64,000 bases of DNA, from NCBI RefSeq assembly GCF_015558675.1, contig NZ_JADMOL010000001.1, positions 876,654 through 940,653 on the forward strand. Direction: 5' to 3'. Below are positions 26,464 to 36,636 of this stretch, one piece after another. The position numbers were made by a program, and so were the translations under genes. Origin of the DNA: Paenibacillus sp. 1001270B_150601_E10. GTDB taxonomy: Bacteria; Bacillota; Bacilli; Paenibacillales; Paenibacillaceae. The notes beneath the pieces were generated by a model, which was given only the letters and a program-made list of their open reading frames with translations, was not told where the DNA came from and did no database searches. Within the stretch, counting starts at the first letter, position 1. Each line of letters begins with the position of its first letter.

Positions 26464-27579
26464 TTGAATGCTGTAAAGTGGTCGAGAATCTCGCGCTGCC
26501 TGCTCATCCTATTCGTGACGATAGGCGTATTGGCAGGAATATATATTTTAGTTCCACTGCTCTATCCGTTTATACTGGCATGGCTGATCGCACTTATGAT
26601 GAATCCGCTCGTAAATGGCATGCAGCATGTGCTGCGATTTCCAAGGTGGCTTAGTGTTACAGTTGCGCTAGGATTGTTCTTTTCCGCTATGCTTACGATT
26701 ACAGCTGCTGCTATTACACGCATCGTCAAGGAAATCATCAGCCTCTCCTTCTCTATACAGGATTATTTGGATCAGTGGCGGGAGCTTTTTATACAGATTC
26801 TCCAAGGCGAAGAGGTGCAAAGCTTTATTCTCACGATCAACTCCTTATACTCCGACAATCCGAATTTGCAAGAGACGATCAACTCGAATATTTCAAGGAC
26901 TGCTGAAACGGTCACCAATACAATAACGTCGCTCGTCAGCGGGCTATTGAATAGCATTGTACTGATCTTGTCCTCACTGCCAAATATCGCAACGATCACC
27001 GTGGTCGTGCTGCTCGCCGCTTTTTTTATCAGCAAGGATTGGAAGAGATGGCTTCAGCTCTTAAAAGATACTGTTCCAAAACGTATTCGAAAGCCGATCA
27101 AAAGCATCTGGGTTGATCTTCAAAAAGCAATGTTCGGTTACCTTCGCGCTCAGTTTATTCTCATCTCGATTACGGCAGTTGTCATCACGATCGGCTTAAT
27201 GATTATTGGGATCGATTATGCCGTAACGATTGGGTTGCTTATTGGCATCGTGGATCTGCTCCCGTACTTGGGAGTGGGTGCGGTTATGGTTCCATGGATT
27301 GCTTACTGCTTTATTGCCGGAGATGTTTCTATAGGCATCGGCCTATCGATTCTTTATGGCATCGTGCTTGTAGCAAGACAGGTTATGGAGCCGAAGGTTC
27401 TCGCCTCAAGCGTAGGCCTTGATCCGCTGCTAACCCTAATCGCCATGTTTGTGGGACTCAAATTATTCGGCGTGTTGGGCCTTATTATCGGCCCAGTCTC
27501 TCTTGTAATGGGGGCTGCCATTCATCGTGCAAATATATGGGGAGATCTCCATCGCTATATTATCTATGGCAGGAGATAA
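26464..27579 (+). CDS. ytvI: Sporulation integral membrane protein YtvI (AI-2E family)
   Basis: A 371-residue protein with about eight membrane segments. The AI-2E-family C-terminus is clear: RAQFILISITAVVITIGL, GIVDLLPYLGVGAVMVPW, and VARQVMEPKVLASSVGLDPL. YtvI is made under sigma-E in B. subtilis; its transport role is unknown. The start is TTG 26464, 7 nt after AAAGGGGGGG; an ATG at 26458 is only 2 nt from it. It is divergent from citZ, as in the B. subtilis region. Confidence 0.93.
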   Translation: MNAVKWSRISRCLLILFVTIGVLAGIYILVPLLYPFILAWLIALMMNPLVNGMQHVLRFPRWLSVTVALGLFFSAMLTITAAAITRIVKEIISLSFSIQDYLDQWRELFIQILQGEEVQSFILTINSLYSDNPNLQETINSNISRTAETVTNTITSLVSGLLNSIVLILSSLPNIATITVVVLLAAFFISKDWKRWLQLLKDTVPKRIRKPIKSIWVDLQKAMFGYLRAQFILISITAVVITIGLMIIGIDYAVTIGLLIGIVDLLPYLGVGAVMVPWIAYCFIAGDVSIGIGLSILYGIVLVARQVMEPKVLASSVGLDPLLTLIAMFVGLKLFGVLGLIIGPVSLVMGAAIHRANIWGDLHRYIIYGRR

Positions 27580-27633
27580 TGCCAAGCAAACTTGAAGTAG
27601 ACATTCAGGATGATCCTTACAAGATGCAATAGA

Positions 27634-27672
27634 AAAAGACGGAGAAGGATCATACTCCTTGCTCCGTCTTTT
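27634..27672. terminator. Bidirectional terminator between ytvI and fxsA
   Basis: AAAAGACGGAG (27634-27644) pairs with CTCCGTCTTTT (27662-27672), with an inner AGGA/TCCT. T-rich bases follow on both strands, serving the converging ytvI and fxsA genes. Confidence 0.85.
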
Positions 27673-27709
27673 CTATCTGTATTTCTTTCAAGCTGTGGTT
27701 TCCTTCAAA

Positions 27710-28102
27710 CTAAAAACGGCGAAACGTAATGATTTTTCCATCCTTCATTTTCTTCTCGATCCATTTCAGAATAAAATGGCGGTACACCGGTCTCGTTAGG
27801 GGGAATACAAGCGTAAATCCAACGATATCCGTAAAAAATCCTGGAGAAAGGAGCAGTACCCCTCCTGCGAATATGCATATTCCATCGATAAATGCTCTAC
27901 CCGGCACCTGACCTGACTGCATCTGGCTTTGTGCATCCCGAACGACTTGAGTCGTTTCGTGCCTAACGATAATCAAGCCAATCAAACTTGATAGAATGAC
28001 AAAGAACAGTGTATTCCAGCCACCGATCCAATCACTCATCAAAATAAACCCATAAATCTCGATCGCCGGTACGATAGTAAGCAGCAAGAGTATCCAAATC
28101 AT
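27710..28102 (-). CDS. fxsA: FxsA family membrane protein
   Basis: A 130-residue protein with the FxsA pattern: a hydrophobic N-terminus with PAIEIYGFI, LLIxxxSSLIGLIIVRHE-like second span, and AGGVLLLSPGFFTDIVGF before a basic tail (RHFILKWIEKKMKDGK). E. coli FxsA relieves phage T7 exclusion when overproduced; its normal role is unknown. The start is the ATG at 28102, 8 nt after AAGGAG. Upstream in-frame GTG and ATG codons overlap the SD. It shares the B. subtilis neighbourhood (ytzA) between pyk and ytvI. Confidence 0.9.
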   Translation of the reverse strand: MIWILLLLTIVPAIEIYGFILMSDWIGGWNTLFFVILSSLIGLIIVRHETTQVVRDAQSQMQSGQVPGRAFIDGICIFAGGVLLLSPGFFTDIVGFTLVFPLTRPVYRHFILKWIEKKMKDGKIITFRRF

Positions 28103-28133
28103 CTTCATCACTCCTTTCTTCCTTGCTAGATGC

Positions 28134-28634
28134 TTAGCTTGATGAGACCTGCTTCAATTGGCCCCATATGTCTGGTCGTTCTCGATCAAATCGCTTTGGC
28201 TTCCAATCTGATCCAACCCATGCCAGCGTTGTTTCGCCTTCTACGAGCGTCGAGCCGATTGGCTCAGCCACCCAGGAGGAAGCGAATGCTGCCTTTCTCT
28301 CTTCTTCGCTTACTTGAGTAACCATAGATTGAAACGTCATTCGGATTGGACTCAACTTCTTCAGTCTAGTAAAGACAATCACTTCATCATCATATCTGGC
28401 TGGGTGCTGATAACGAATGTTCAAATCAACCACAGGCAGCAATAAGCCTTGTTCCTCTAGCTGCTTATATGATATCCCAAGTGCTCTTATCCATTCTGTA
28501 CGTCCAACTTCGAACCAGGTTACATAATTTCCGTGGAAAACGACGCCCATTCGATCCGTTTCCTGATATCTTACCCTCAAATGATGTCCATACCATGGGT
28601 TATGCAAGGATGGAGAGGTTGATGAGTTCTGCAT
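28134..28634 (-). CDS. Acyl-CoA thioesterase (YbgC/FadM hot-dog type)
   Basis: A 166-residue hot-dog protein with the 4-hydroxybenzoyl-CoA thioesterase motif RVRYQETDRMGVVFHGNY, in which Asp is the catalytic residue, followed by VTWFEVGRTEWIR. It should hydrolyse acyl-CoA; the chain preference is unknown. The ATG at 28634 is 7 nt after AAAGGAG; the longer reading frame upstream has no SD. It lies 31 bp before fxsA on the same strand, so they probably form one operon. Confidence 0.9.
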   Translation of the reverse strand: MQNSSTSPSLHNPWYGHHLRVRYQETDRMGVVFHGNYVTWFEVGRTEWIRALGISYKQLEEQGLLLPVVDLNIRYQHPARYDDEVIVFTRLKKLSPIRMTFQSMVTQVSEEERKAAFASSWVAEPIGSTLVEGETTLAWVGSDWKPKRFDRERPDIWGQLKQVSSS

Positions 28635-28696
28635 GTCCAAGCTCCTTTCTATGCGATAATCCTTTCTTACCCCAAATAGACCTCTGTATATACAAC

Positions 28697-28725
28697 AAGA
28701 GCAATGGTGAATCACCATTGCTCTT
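28697..28725 (-). terminator. Hairpin after pyk
   Basis: AAGAGCAATGGTGA and TCACCATTGCTCTT make a near-perfect 13-14-bp stem. It lies 58 bp past the pyk stop; T richness downstream is moderate (GTTGTATAT on the minus strand). Confidence 0.65.
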
Positions 28726-28782
28726 TCATAATCGTTATAAGCGATATAGGTTGAACCTCAAGGGCTCACTGCAATGCTACAA

Positions 28783-30210
28783 TTAGTTGCAGCTTTTTCC
28801 TACAACGTCTACCTTAACAAGGTTAGTAGAGCCTGCGCAGCCTACAGGTACACCTGCTGTGATAACGACAACGTCACCATCGTTTACGCTGCCTGTTTGC
28901 TTGCCGCCTTTAATTGCAACTTCGAACATTTCGTCTGTCGAATTCGCTTGTTCGCCTTTAACTGGAACTACGCCCCAAGTAAGAGACAATCCACGCATTA
29001 CATCTTCGGAAGCCGTAACCGCGATGATTGGAGCCTTTGGACGGTACTTCGCTACCATACGAGCCGTATAGCCTGTTTGTGTGGAGCTGATGATTGCTTT
29101 CGCATCAAGATCCAACGCTGTATTTGCAACAGCTTGGCTGATTGCGTCTGTAACTGTTGTTTGCTGCTTCAAGCTTTGCTTGGTGAAGATCTCACGATAT
29201 TCAAGCGCAGACTCTGTGCGCTCTGCAATGCGAGACATTGTCAATACGGATTCAACTGGGTATTTACCAGCAGCTGTTTCGCCGGACAGCATGATTGCAT
29301 CTGTTCCGTCAAAGATCGCATTCGCAACGTCACTTGCCTCTGCACGAGTTGGACGTGGGTTGCGCTGCATGGAATCCAGCATTTGAGTAGCCGTGATAAC
29401 AGGTTTACCAACCAAGTTGCATTTTTCAATCATCAATTTTTGAGCAAGAGGTACTTCTTCAGCAGGAATTTCTACGCCGAGGTCACCACGTGCTACCATC
29501 AAGCCGTCAGATACTTCAAGGATGGAATCCAAGTTGTCAACGCCTTCTTGGTTCTCGATCTTGGAAATGATTTGGATCTTCGCATTGTGCTCTTCAAGAA
29601 GCTTGCGAATCTCAAGCACGTCGCTTGCCTTACGAACGAAGGAAGCAGCGATAAAATCAACGCCCTGCTCGATACCAAAGCGGATATCATTAGCATCTTT
29701 TTCAGTGATACCTGGCAAGGAGATGCTTACGCCTGGAACGTTTACACCCTTCTTGCTCTTAATTGTGCCACCGTTTACAATTTTACACTTGATCTCAGTT
29801 CCTTGAATCTCAACAACAGTCAAACCAATCAAACCATCATCGATCAAAATTGTAGATCCAACTTGAACATCGCTCGGTAACTCTCTATATGTAACCGAAA
29901 TGCGGTCTTTATCACCAAGAATTTCTTCAGTCGTCAATGTGATGAACTCATCTTGAACAAGTTCGATCGGCTCAACAGCTAATTTGCCTGTACGAATTTC
30001 TGGGCCTTTTGTATCAAGCAGGATCGCAACTGTCTTGTTCAATTCAGTTGCAGCTTGACGAATGTTAGTGATGCGTGCGCCATGCTCTTCATAATCACCA
30101 TGAGAGAAGTTCAGACGGGCAACGTTCATTCCAGCCGTGATCAGCTGCTTCAATTTCTCTAAGGATTCACTAGCTGGTCCAATAGTACAAACAATCTTCG
30201 TTTTACGCAT
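28783..30210 (-). CDS. pyk: Pyruvate kinase, short form
   Basis: A 475-residue kinase: [20 protein letters not shown] at the start, then [35 protein letters not shown] and [13 protein letters not shown]. It converts PEP and ADP to pyruvate and ATP. B. subtilis Pyk has an extra PEP-utiliser-like C-terminal domain (about 585 residues in all); this one stops after the allosteric domain (VDVVGKSCN), so that extension is absent. The SD GGAGG precedes the ATG. Unlike B. subtilis, no pfkA lies between accA and pyk. Confidence 0.97.
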   Translation of the reverse strand: MRKTKIVCTIGPASESLEKLKQLITAGMNVARLNFSHGDYEEHGARITNIRQAATELNKTVAILLDTKGPEIRTGKLAVEPIELVQDEFITLTTEEILGDKDRISVTYRELPSDVQVGSTILIDDGLIGLTVVEIQGTEIKCKIVNGGTIKSKKGVNVPGVSISLPGITEKDANDIRFGIEQGVDFIAASFVRKASDVLEIRKLLEEHNAKIQIISKIENQEGVDNLDSILEVSDGLMVARGDLGVEIPAEEVPLAQKLMIEKCNLVGKPVITATQMLDSMQRNPRPTRAEASDVANAIFDGTDAIMLSGETAAGKYPVESVLTMSRIAERTESALEYREIFTKQSLKQQTTVTDAISQAVANTALDLDAKAIISSTQTGYTARMVAKYRPKAPIIAVTASEDVMRGLSLTWGVVPVKGEQANSTDEMFEVAIKGGKQTGSVNDGDVVVITAGVPVGCAGSTNLVKVDVVGKSCN

Positions 30211-30377
30211 TTACGGTTTCCTCCAATTGTGAGCTCTCTAGTATCTCTAAAACGGAACATACGCAATCGTTCTCATTAAAATAATTTACTATAGACGGTT
30301 TCATTTGTATATGAATATCGTCATATTATAAAGTTTTTCCAGCTTTTCAGCGGATTATGACTCCACTTCCAGTTAAT

Positions 30378-31331
30378 TTATTCTTGAAATTGACCAATTT
30401 GTCTAAATTTGTTATAGCGGTCCTCACGCAGCTCGTCTGCAGTCATCGTCACAAGCTCCGACAGATGCTTAATCAACGCTTCCTTCAGAAGGACCGCTGT
30501 TGCCTCAACATCCTTATGCGCACCGCCTTGAGGCTCAGGAATAATGTCCTCAATGATCTTCATCTCAAGCAAATCTTTTGCTGTGATCTTCATCGCTTCA
30601 GCAGCTTGATCCGCTTTGGACGCATCCTTCCACAAGATGGAAGCTGCGCCGTTAGGCGAGATGACGGAGTAAATCGCATTTTCAAGCATAAGAACACGGT
30701 TACCGACTCCTAGCGCCAGTGCTCCTCCACTGCCGCCTTCTCCGATCACAACGCAAATAACAGGCACCTTAAGCATCGCCATGTCCCGAAGATTACGGGC
30801 AATCGCCTCAGCTTGTCCTCTTTGCTCTGCTGTATTCCCCGGATAAGCCCCCTTCGTATCGATCAAGGTAATGATCGGACGATTGAACTTATCGGCTTGA
30901 TTCATGAAACGAAGCGCTTTACGGAAGCCCTCAGGGTGAGGACTGCCGAAGAAACGCGCAATATTATCCTTCGTATCTTTGCCGCGCTGATGACCAATAA
31001 CGGTCACCGGAATTCCGTTTAGACGCGCAATCCCTCCTACGATAGCGAGATCGTCTCCAAACAGACGATCTCCGTGGAGCTCAACAAAGTCCGTGAAGAT
31101 ATGCGGTATGAAATCCAATGTCGTCGGACGCTGATGATGTCTAGCAAGATGCATTTTCTGCGATGGACTGATATTGGTATATATCTCTTGTTCAAGCTTT
31201 TTGTAGCGTTCCTCTAAGCGAGCAATCTCCTCAGAAAAGTCAATTCCCTTCTCTGCGCCAAATCGCTTCAGCTCGTCAATCTTCTGCCTAAGCTCTGATA
31301 AAGGCTGCTCATAAGGTAGCTCATTCTGCAT
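30378..31331 (-). CDS. accA: Acetyl-CoA carboxylase carboxyltransferase subunit alpha
   Basis: A 317-residue alpha subunit with the basic start region [14 protein letters not shown], then [33 protein letters not shown] and [20 protein letters not shown] (oxyanion region). With AccD it transfers carboxyl from biotin to acetyl-CoA, making malonyl-CoA for fatty acids. Its ATG lies inside accD (11-bp overlap), so the two are made in equal amounts by coupled translation. Confidence 0.97.
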   Translation of the reverse strand: MQNELPYEQPLSELRQKIDELKRFGAEKGIDFSEEIARLEERYKKLEQEIYTNISPSQKMHLARHHQRPTTLDFIPHIFTDFVELHGDRLFGDDLAIVGGIARLNGIPVTVIGHQRGKDTKDNIARFFGSPHPEGFRKALRFMNQADKFNRPIITLIDTKGAYPGNTAEQRGQAEAIARNLRDMAMLKVPVICVVIGEGGSGGALALGVGNRVLMLENAIYSVISPNGAASILWKDASKADQAAEAMKITAKDLLEMKIIEDIIPEPQGGAHKDVEATAVLLKEALIKHLSELVTMTADELREDRYNKFRQIGQFQE

Positions 31332-32205
31332 GGGTCACCTCTCCTTTCACCGTGTGCAGATCGATCAGCTTCGCAAGCGTTTGTTTCATATCCTTGCGAT
31401 GCACAACCAGATCAATCTGACCATGCTTCAGGTTGAATTCCGCAGTCTGGAATTCATCCGGCAGCTTCTGACGAATGGTTTGCTCGATTACACGGCGTCC
31501 TGCAAAGCCTACAACGGCTCCAGGCTCAGCGAGAATAATATCGCCTAGCATCGTAAAGCTGGCTGTAATGCCGCCAAACGTAGGGTCTGTAATGACAGAG
31601 ACATACAAGCCCCCACTCTCGTGAAACTTGCCAAGCGCCGCACTCGTCTTCGCCATCTGCATCAAGCTAAGAATACTTTCTTGCATTCTCGCACCGCCAG
31701 ATGTGGAAAAGATGATGAGCGGATAATTTTTTTGCATCGCCATTTCAATAGCGCGTGTTACTTTTTCCCCTACAACAGAACCCATGCTGCCTGTAAAGAA
31801 GTCAGCACTCATAACAGCGATAACGACTGGGAAGCCGCCAATTGTACCTTCACCTGTAATAACGGCTTCATTCAAGCCGGACTTCTCATGCTGCTGCTTC
31901 AGCTTCTCAGCATAGCCAGGGAATTCAAGCGGATCTGTCGACACCATCTCGCTGTCGTACTCAAAGAAGCGTCCATCGTCTAGCGTCATGCTGATTCTCT
32001 CGAATGCATTAAGACGCATATGATGATCACACTCGGAGCACACCTTCAGGTTCTTCTCTAGTTCCTTAAAATACTGAATATTTCCGCATTTCGGACATTT
32101 GTTCATGATACCCTCAGGTATCTCTCGCTTAGGACGATTATGATTATCACGCACGGATGGAACCGTGGCATACTTTTTCTTTTTTTGGAACAAGTCTTTG
32201 AACAC
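31321..32205 (-). CDS. accD: Acetyl-CoA carboxylase carboxyltransferase subunit beta
   Basis: A 294-residue beta subunit. The N-terminal zinc ribbon shows CPKCGN and, 15 residues on, [10 protein letters not shown]. The crotonase-like core shows [33 protein letters not shown] and [12 protein letters not shown]. Start GTG 32205, 6 nt after AGAGGTG. Co-translated with accA. No FapR-type operator was recognised upstream. Confidence 0.97.
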   Translation of the reverse strand: MFKDLFQKKKKYATVPSVRDNHNRPKREIPEGIMNKCPKCGNIQYFKELEKNLKVCSECDHHMRLNAFERISMTLDDGRFFEYDSEMVSTDPLEFPGYAEKLKQQHEKSGLNEAVITGEGTIGGFPVVIAVMSADFFTGSMGSVVGEKVTRAIEMAMQKNYPLIIFSTSGGARMQESILSLMQMAKTSAALGKFHESGGLYVSVITDPTFGGITASFTMLGDIILAEPGAVVGFAGRRVIEQTIRQKLPDEFQTAEFNLKHGQIDLVVHRKDMKQTLAKLIDLHTVKGEVTHAE

Positions 32206-32294
32206 CCGTTACACCTCTCAGAGCGTGATATGTAGTTCTGATGCAGCAGCTTCCTCCTGCACCAGTAACTAACTGTATGTCCTACACCCGGACA

Positions 32295-32340
32295 ACAAAA
32301 AGCGGCTGTCTGAACAAGCTTCTGTTCAACAAGCAGCCGT
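32295..32340 (-). terminator. Terminator after the small DUF2007-like gene
   Basis: On the minus strand CGGCTG...CAGCCG encloses TGAACA...TGTTCA, then CTTTTTGTTG. It starts 2 bp after the stop at 32342, which separates this gene from accDA. Confidence 0.85.
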
Positions 32341-32341
32341 A

Positions 32342-32530
32342 TTACGCATGCAAAATCGAATTAAGAACTTCCTGCACTTCTTCAACTTCCCCGGAAGGCA
32401 CAAGCACCTCAAATTGCTGCTTTGACTGATGAATCGCACGCATGCGCACCAGGAAACCTTCTTCCGTCAGTCTGGCAAGAATCATATCTGCGATTTTGGC
32501 AGTCGGTGCGATGTAGATAACTGTCCACAT
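32342..32530 (-). CDS. Small DUF2007-like protein
   Basis: A 62-residue protein, MWTVIYIAPTAKIADMILAR at its start, ending VEEVQEVLNSILHA. The beta-alpha-beta pattern (VIYIAPTAKIADMILARL, EGFLVRMRAI, FEVLVPSGEVEEVQEVL) resembles the small DUF2007/signal-transducing-like fold; that is a pattern judgement, not a search. A G-rich SD precedes the ATG. It is a single-gene unit upstream of accDA with its own terminator. The role is unknown. Confidence 0.65.
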   Translation of the reverse strand: MWTVIYIAPTAKIADMILARLTEEGFLVRMRAIHQSKQQFEVLVPSGEVEEVQEVLNSILHA

Positions 32531-32690
32531 TCGCGTGTGACCCCCCTAACGATCCTTCAAAAGCTCATGTATAATGCCATTATGATAACATAATTTACAA
32601 TTTAACCGCAACTAAGGATACACGAATGTTACCCCCGATTTACGTTAAAAATATATGTGTATACTGCCTGTCATCGTCAAAAACGGCGCA

Positions 32691-33194
32691 TTATGGAATC
32701 AGACGATCATACGAAGGATAAATGTTGGCATTCTCATTCTGATGAGCAATGCGCGAAGAGGCTGCTGCCGCGATTCCTGCCACTAGATCATCTAAAAAGA
32801 CATGCACATGGCTTTTGCTGTTATTAAGACCTTTTAACACACCAATTTTCGTTTTGTCCAAATATCCAAAGCTCGTCAGGCCGATCATACCATACATGCT
32901 TGTTATGCCTAGGGCAAGCGTCTCATCCACGCCGTACAAGGACTCGTCACTTGCAAGCATCGATTGAAGCGGCTCCGGCAGCTGCTTGCGCTCTGCCAGC
33001 ACGTCCAGTGCAATCCCCGTCATTAACGTGTACTGCACTTCTCGCTTCCTAAGCACAGCCTTCACACTTTCCAAGCAATGATCTATCTGCAAAACATCAT
33101 TATAGGGCTTTTGCAGATCATAGACAATCTCGGCGATCGATTCTAACGTTACCCCTCGCTGTTCCAACCATTGTGTTGCTGCATCATAAGTCAT
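32691..33194 (-). CDS. PgpA/YutG-family phosphatidylglycerophosphatase-like protein
   Basis: A 167-residue soluble-looking protein of the YutG type: EQRGVTLESIAEIVYDLQKP, VLRKREVQYTLMTGIALD, DESLYGVDETLALGITSMYG, IGLTSFGYLDK and VFLDDLVAGIAAAASSRIAH. The D/E- and H-rich motifs are those of the PgpA family, which removes phosphate from phosphatidylglycerophosphate in phospholipid synthesis. Gram-positive YutG proteins lack the membrane spans of E. coli PgpA; function is by family. A perfect SD (AAGGAGGTC) precedes the ATG. Confidence 0.85.
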   Translation of the reverse strand: MTYDAATQWLEQRGVTLESIAEIVYDLQKPYNDVLQIDHCLESVKAVLRKREVQYTLMTGIALDVLAERKQLPEPLQSMLASDESLYGVDETLALGITSMYGMIGLTSFGYLDKTKIGVLKGLNNSKSHVHVFLDDLVAGIAAAASSRIAHQNENANIYPSYDRLIP

Positions 33195-33451
33195 GATACG
33201 ACCTCCTTCTCTGGCACTCCTATAGGGTAGTTCTTATGTGTATGCGCCATATGAAGGATTGGTGACAGCTTCTGTTGCGATATACAAATTTAACAATTTT
33301 TTGTAATGAGAGTGGAGATGAAATGAGTATTTCATTAAATTTTCTGCAGACAGACAAGGACGCCTAATCTGCTGGTGGTCAGAAGAGGCGCCTCATCTAG
33401 GGATTATGCTGTTACAATGTCCATCTCGTAAGCAGGAATGAAATGGACTTG

Positions 33452-34324
33452 TTATCCTTTTATTGCTCCTTCTGTCAGACCCTTTTCAATATACTTGGAT
33501 ATGAACAGATAAACGAGCAATACGGGAATAACCGTTAGGGATACCGCTGTTGCCATTAAGCCGAAGTCAGTACCATACTGGGAGCTGATCTCATTAAGCA
33601 AGGCAACAATCGGGCGTACGTTCTCCTTGTTTACGAAGATAAGCGCAGAGAACAGGTCATTGTACGACCACAAGAATACGAAGATACTTGCGGAAGCGAA
33701 TACAGGCTGGGAAATTGGCAGGAATACTTTCGTAAACATCTGCCAGCGGTTGCATCCATCAATAAATGATGCTTCCTCGAGTTCCTTAGGAATCGTCGCC
33801 ATATAGCCTGCTATAATCAGCGTTGCAAATGTCAGGTTACCTGCTGTCTGTGGCAAGATAAGGCCCAAGTAAGTGTTAACCAGCTTGGAATGGATCAAAA
33901 TCTCATAGACAGGCACGACCGTTGCAAACGCAGGAATCAACAACGTAGCATACAAAATCGAGTAGATGGTTCTTTTGCCACGGAATTGGAATCTGGATAA
34001 AACATAAGCTGCTAGTCCGCCAAATAGCAAAACTAGAAACACGGTACTAAAGGACATAATCAAACTATTCAAATAACTCTTGCCGATGTCCATGCGATCG
34101 AATGCATTCGCATAGTTCGTCATGACAGGACTCCATGCAAGCGCAAAGGAATCATTCATGACGTCACGGGACATCTTGAAGGAGTTATTGACAATCCAGA
34201 ATAAAGGATAGATTGTTGTTAAGGCCCACGCAATCAACACAACATGCATCAAGGTGGTGCCTAAACTAAACCGTCCTGATTTCACTCGCAAAGTTTTATG
34301 TGCAACGACTTTGGTTGGCTCCAT
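33452..34324 (-). CDS. Sugar ABC transporter permease (MalG/CUT1 type)
   Basis: A 290-residue permease with six spans. The inner-membrane coupling motif is seen in ELEEASFIDGCNRWQMFTKV and the start is LRVKSGRFSLGTTLMHVVLI-like. It belongs to the CUT1 class that imports di- and oligosaccharides. The ATG at 34324 lies 7 nt after AGGGGTG. It is the last gene of binding protein - permease - permease; no ATPase is encoded here, so a shared MsmX-type ATPase elsewhere is likely. Confidence 0.92.
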   Translation of the reverse strand: MEPTKVVAHKTLRVKSGRFSLGTTLMHVVLIAWALTTIYPLFWIVNNSFKMSRDVMNDSFALAWSPVMTNYANAFDRMDIGKSYLNSLIMSFSTVFLVLLFGGLAAYVLSRFQFRGKRTIYSILYATLLIPAFATVVPVYEILIHSKLVNTYLGLILPQTAGNLTFATLIIAGYMATIPKELEEASFIDGCNRWQMFTKVFLPISQPVFASASIFVFLWSYNDLFSALIFVNKENVRPIVALLNEISSQYGTDFGLMATAVSLTVIPVLLVYLFISKYIEKGLTEGAIKG

Positions 34325-34345
34325 CACTGTACACCCCTAAAATGC

Positions 34346-35203
34346 TTAGTATGTTATCTCGTCTCTCTTCAACAATCGGTTGGCCAGAAGGGCCAATATA
34401 ACACCAAAGACCACCATATATATCGCTATCGCAGATCCATAACCGAAGTTCTGATCCACCATTGCTTTCTTATACATATACGTTCCAAGTACCTCTGTGC
34501 CATTCTGACCTTTGGTAATGACCCAAATGAATTCAAATACTTTCAGAGTACCTGTAATAGCCAACGTAATAACGACCTTGATATCACTCATTATCAAAGG
34601 AATGGTAAGCAAGAAGGTTTTCTTGACTCCTGTAATCCCCTCAAGCTTCGCTGCCTCGTAATAGTCCGAAGGAATCTTAGACATCGCGGTAAGGAAAAGA
34701 ACAAAGTAGAATCCGACATAGTGCCATACCGTTGGGATCGCTACTGCTCTTAATGCATTGCTTTCATCTAGCCATAGGATCTTCTCAATACCGAAGCCTG
34801 CTAGCAAATTATTCAGCAATCCGAAATTGTAGTTGTAAACAAGTACGAATAGCAATGAAATGGCTGTACCGGAAATAACGACTGGGAAGAAAAATACTGT
34901 TCGATAGAAAGCTTTAAACTTGCTAATGTTGTCTACTAGCACCGCTAGCAGCAAGGCAATACCTACTTGGAATACAATAACGTAGAGCATAATTTCCAAT
35001 GTGTGCAGCGTTGCCGCACCTAGCAATTCGTCTGTAAACAGCCGCTTGTAGTTATCCCAGCCAATAAACTTTTTGTCGAAAAATCCTGTTGTTCTAAAAA
35101 AGCTGAGATAAATACTTTTGAAGAACGGATAGTATAGAAAGACCGACATGAACACCGCTGCTGGTAGCAAGAACGTGAAGATATATTTGCGGTCACCCTT
35201 CAT
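34346..35203 (-). CDS. Sugar ABC transporter permease (MalF/CUT1 type)
   Basis: A 285-residue permease with six spans, starting MKGDRKYIFTFLLPAAVFMS. The coupling loop is DYYEAAKLEGITGVKKTFLL. It pairs with the permease 21 bp downstream. An AAAGGTGAT SD precedes the ATG. The substrate cannot be told from sequence. Confidence 0.92.
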   Translation of the reverse strand: MKGDRKYIFTFLLPAAVFMSVFLYYPFFKSIYLSFFRTTGFFDKKFIGWDNYKRLFTDELLGAATLHTLEIMLYVIVFQVGIALLLAVLVDNISKFKAFYRTVFFFPVVISGTAISLLFVLVYNYNFGLLNNLLAGFGIEKILWLDESNALRAVAIPTVWHYVGFYFVLFLTAMSKIPSDYYEAAKLEGITGVKKTFLLTIPLIMSDIKVVITLAITGTLKVFEFIWVITKGQNGTEVLGTYMYKKAMVDQNFGYGSAIAIYMVVFGVILALLANRLLKRDEITY

Positions 35204-35254
35204 AATTAATCACCTTTGATGGTTATTTTTTACTGCATTCATCTCCAAATGACT

Positions 35255-35282
35255 ACGCCGCCCGAGTATCAGAGGGCGGCGT
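35255..35282 (-). other. GC-rich hairpin between binding-protein and permease genes
   Basis: ACGCCGCCC and GGGCGGCGT pair perfectly (9 bp, 10-nt loop) without a T run, 34 bp after the binding-protein stop. Such intercistronic hairpins often leave the binding-protein mRNA more abundant than that of the permeases. Confidence 0.7.
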
Positions 35283-35316
35283 GCGTCAGATATAATTCAA
35301 CCGTTGCTAACAAAAA

Positions 35317-36636
35317 TTACTTTTTGTTAGCATCCTCTGTCTTCTTCGCCTCTTCGATAGCCGCTGTAGGTGTTTTCTTACCTGTTACAACCGGTTGAAC
35401 GCTTGCACGAAGGTTAGAGAACGTTTCTTGAGATACTTTGCTGTCTACAGGAGAGCTGATGGAAGCTGCTTTAGCCGCCATAGCAAATCCGTCAAGAGCA
35501 ACTTGAGCCAAGCCAGTCACTTCAACGTCTGCTGCAGGTGTACCGCCATTAGCTGTTGCAATTTTTTGAATGCTTTCTGGAGAAGTCATGAATTTCAACA
35601 ATTCAATCGTAATATCTTTCTTCGCTGCATCGTCATAAGTTGCTTTGGACAAGTAGAAACCTGTACCGAAACCACCTACGATATCATTACCGCTACCTGC
35701 ACCGCCTGGTACTGCAGGGAATGGAATAACTGTTGAGTTGTCGCGAGCCTCGTCGCTCCAACCGCCGATTGCCCAAGACCCTTCAAGAGTCATAGCTGCA
35801 AGGCCTTCGCTGTAATAGTTTCCAGCCATGCTAAGGTCGATTGTTGCTGCATCTTTAGGGAATGCGCCAAGATCATACAATTCTTTCATAGCGGCAAAGC
35901 CTTTTTCCCAGTTTGGATCAACGCCATCGATCAAGCCTTTTGCTTGGCTCTCAGGGCCAGCTGCGGAAAGGATCGCATGCTCGATCAAGTAGTGGGATTG
36001 GTCAAATGGAACAGAAAGTGGGATGATGCCTTTAGCTGACAAAGTGGAAACTGCCTTTTTCATCTTTTCCCAGTCTGTTGGAAGCTCCAAGCCATTTTCT
36101 TCGAAAATCTTCTTATTTACGAATAAGCCTTCGTAGAAACCTGTCAATGGTGCAGCATAGATATTGCCGTCTTTTTGTCTAGCAAGCTCAAGCGCACTTG
36201 GAATAAATCCATTTTTCCACTCAGGATTGTCATCAAGAATTTGGTTCAGCGGAACAACTTTGCCTGCGTTAACAAATCCTTCTGCGTCAGCACCGATGAA
36301 GTAGAACAACAGGTCCGGCTCGTTGCCGCTGTTCATATCTGTGTTAACCTTTGTTCTGAAACCGTCATCATTTGCAGACATGGTATCGTTTTCAATTGTA
36401 ACGTGCGGATTTTGTTTCACGAATTCATCCAAGACACCTTGGAATGCTTCACGAGCTGCGTCAGTACCACCGAATGTGGAGAATACGCGAAGCTTTACAG
36501 GATCTTTAGTAGGTGCTTCAGTGCCTGTCTCTGTCTTTTCACCTTCTGCTGCAGGAGTATTGTTGCTTCCGCATGCTGCTAAGAACATGGAGAACAACAA
36601 CATGATGCTAACAAGTAGTAATGAAGATTTTTTCAT
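35317..36636 (-). CDS. Sugar-binding lipoprotein of an ABC importer
   Basis: A 439-residue lipoprotein. The signal peptide ends in MFLAACGSN (lipobox LAAC, Cys near residue 22), and an E/T/P-rich linker follows. The body is a family-1 extracellular solute-binding protein (LRVFSTFGGTDAAREAFQGV, PDLLFYFIGADAEGFV, GSWAIGGWSDEARDN). It delivers a sugar to the two permeases downstream. The substrate is not evident. Confidence 0.93.
   Translation of the reverse strand: MKKSSLLLVSIMLLFSMFLAACGSNNTPAAEGEKTETGTEAPTKDPVKLRVFSTFGGTDAAREAFQGVLDEFVKQNPHVTIENDTMSANDDGFRTKVNTDMNSGNEPDLLFYFIGADAEGFVNAGKVVPLNQILDDNPEWKNGFIPSALELARQKDGNIYAAPLTGFYEGLFVNKKIFEENGLELPTDWEKMKKAVSTLSAKGIIPLSVPFDQSHYLIEHAILSAAGPESQAKGLIDGVDPNWEKGFAAMKELYDLGAFPKDAATIDLSMAGNYYSEGLAAMTLEGSWAIGGWSDEARDNSTVIPFPAVPGGAGSGNDIVGGFGTGFYLSKATYDDAAKKDITIELLKFMTSPESIQKIATANGGTPAADVEVTGLAQVALDGFAMAAKAASISSPVDSKVSQETFSNLRASVQPVVTGKKTPTAAIEEAKKTEDANKK

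Noticed and set aside
28774..29880. 368-codon plus-strand open frame opposite pyk
   Set aside because: Antisense to an intact pyk, Cys/Tyr-rich translation without motifs.
33355..33400. AGGCGCCT region after the sugar permease as a terminator
   Set aside because: Only about 5 bp of stable stem and no T run.
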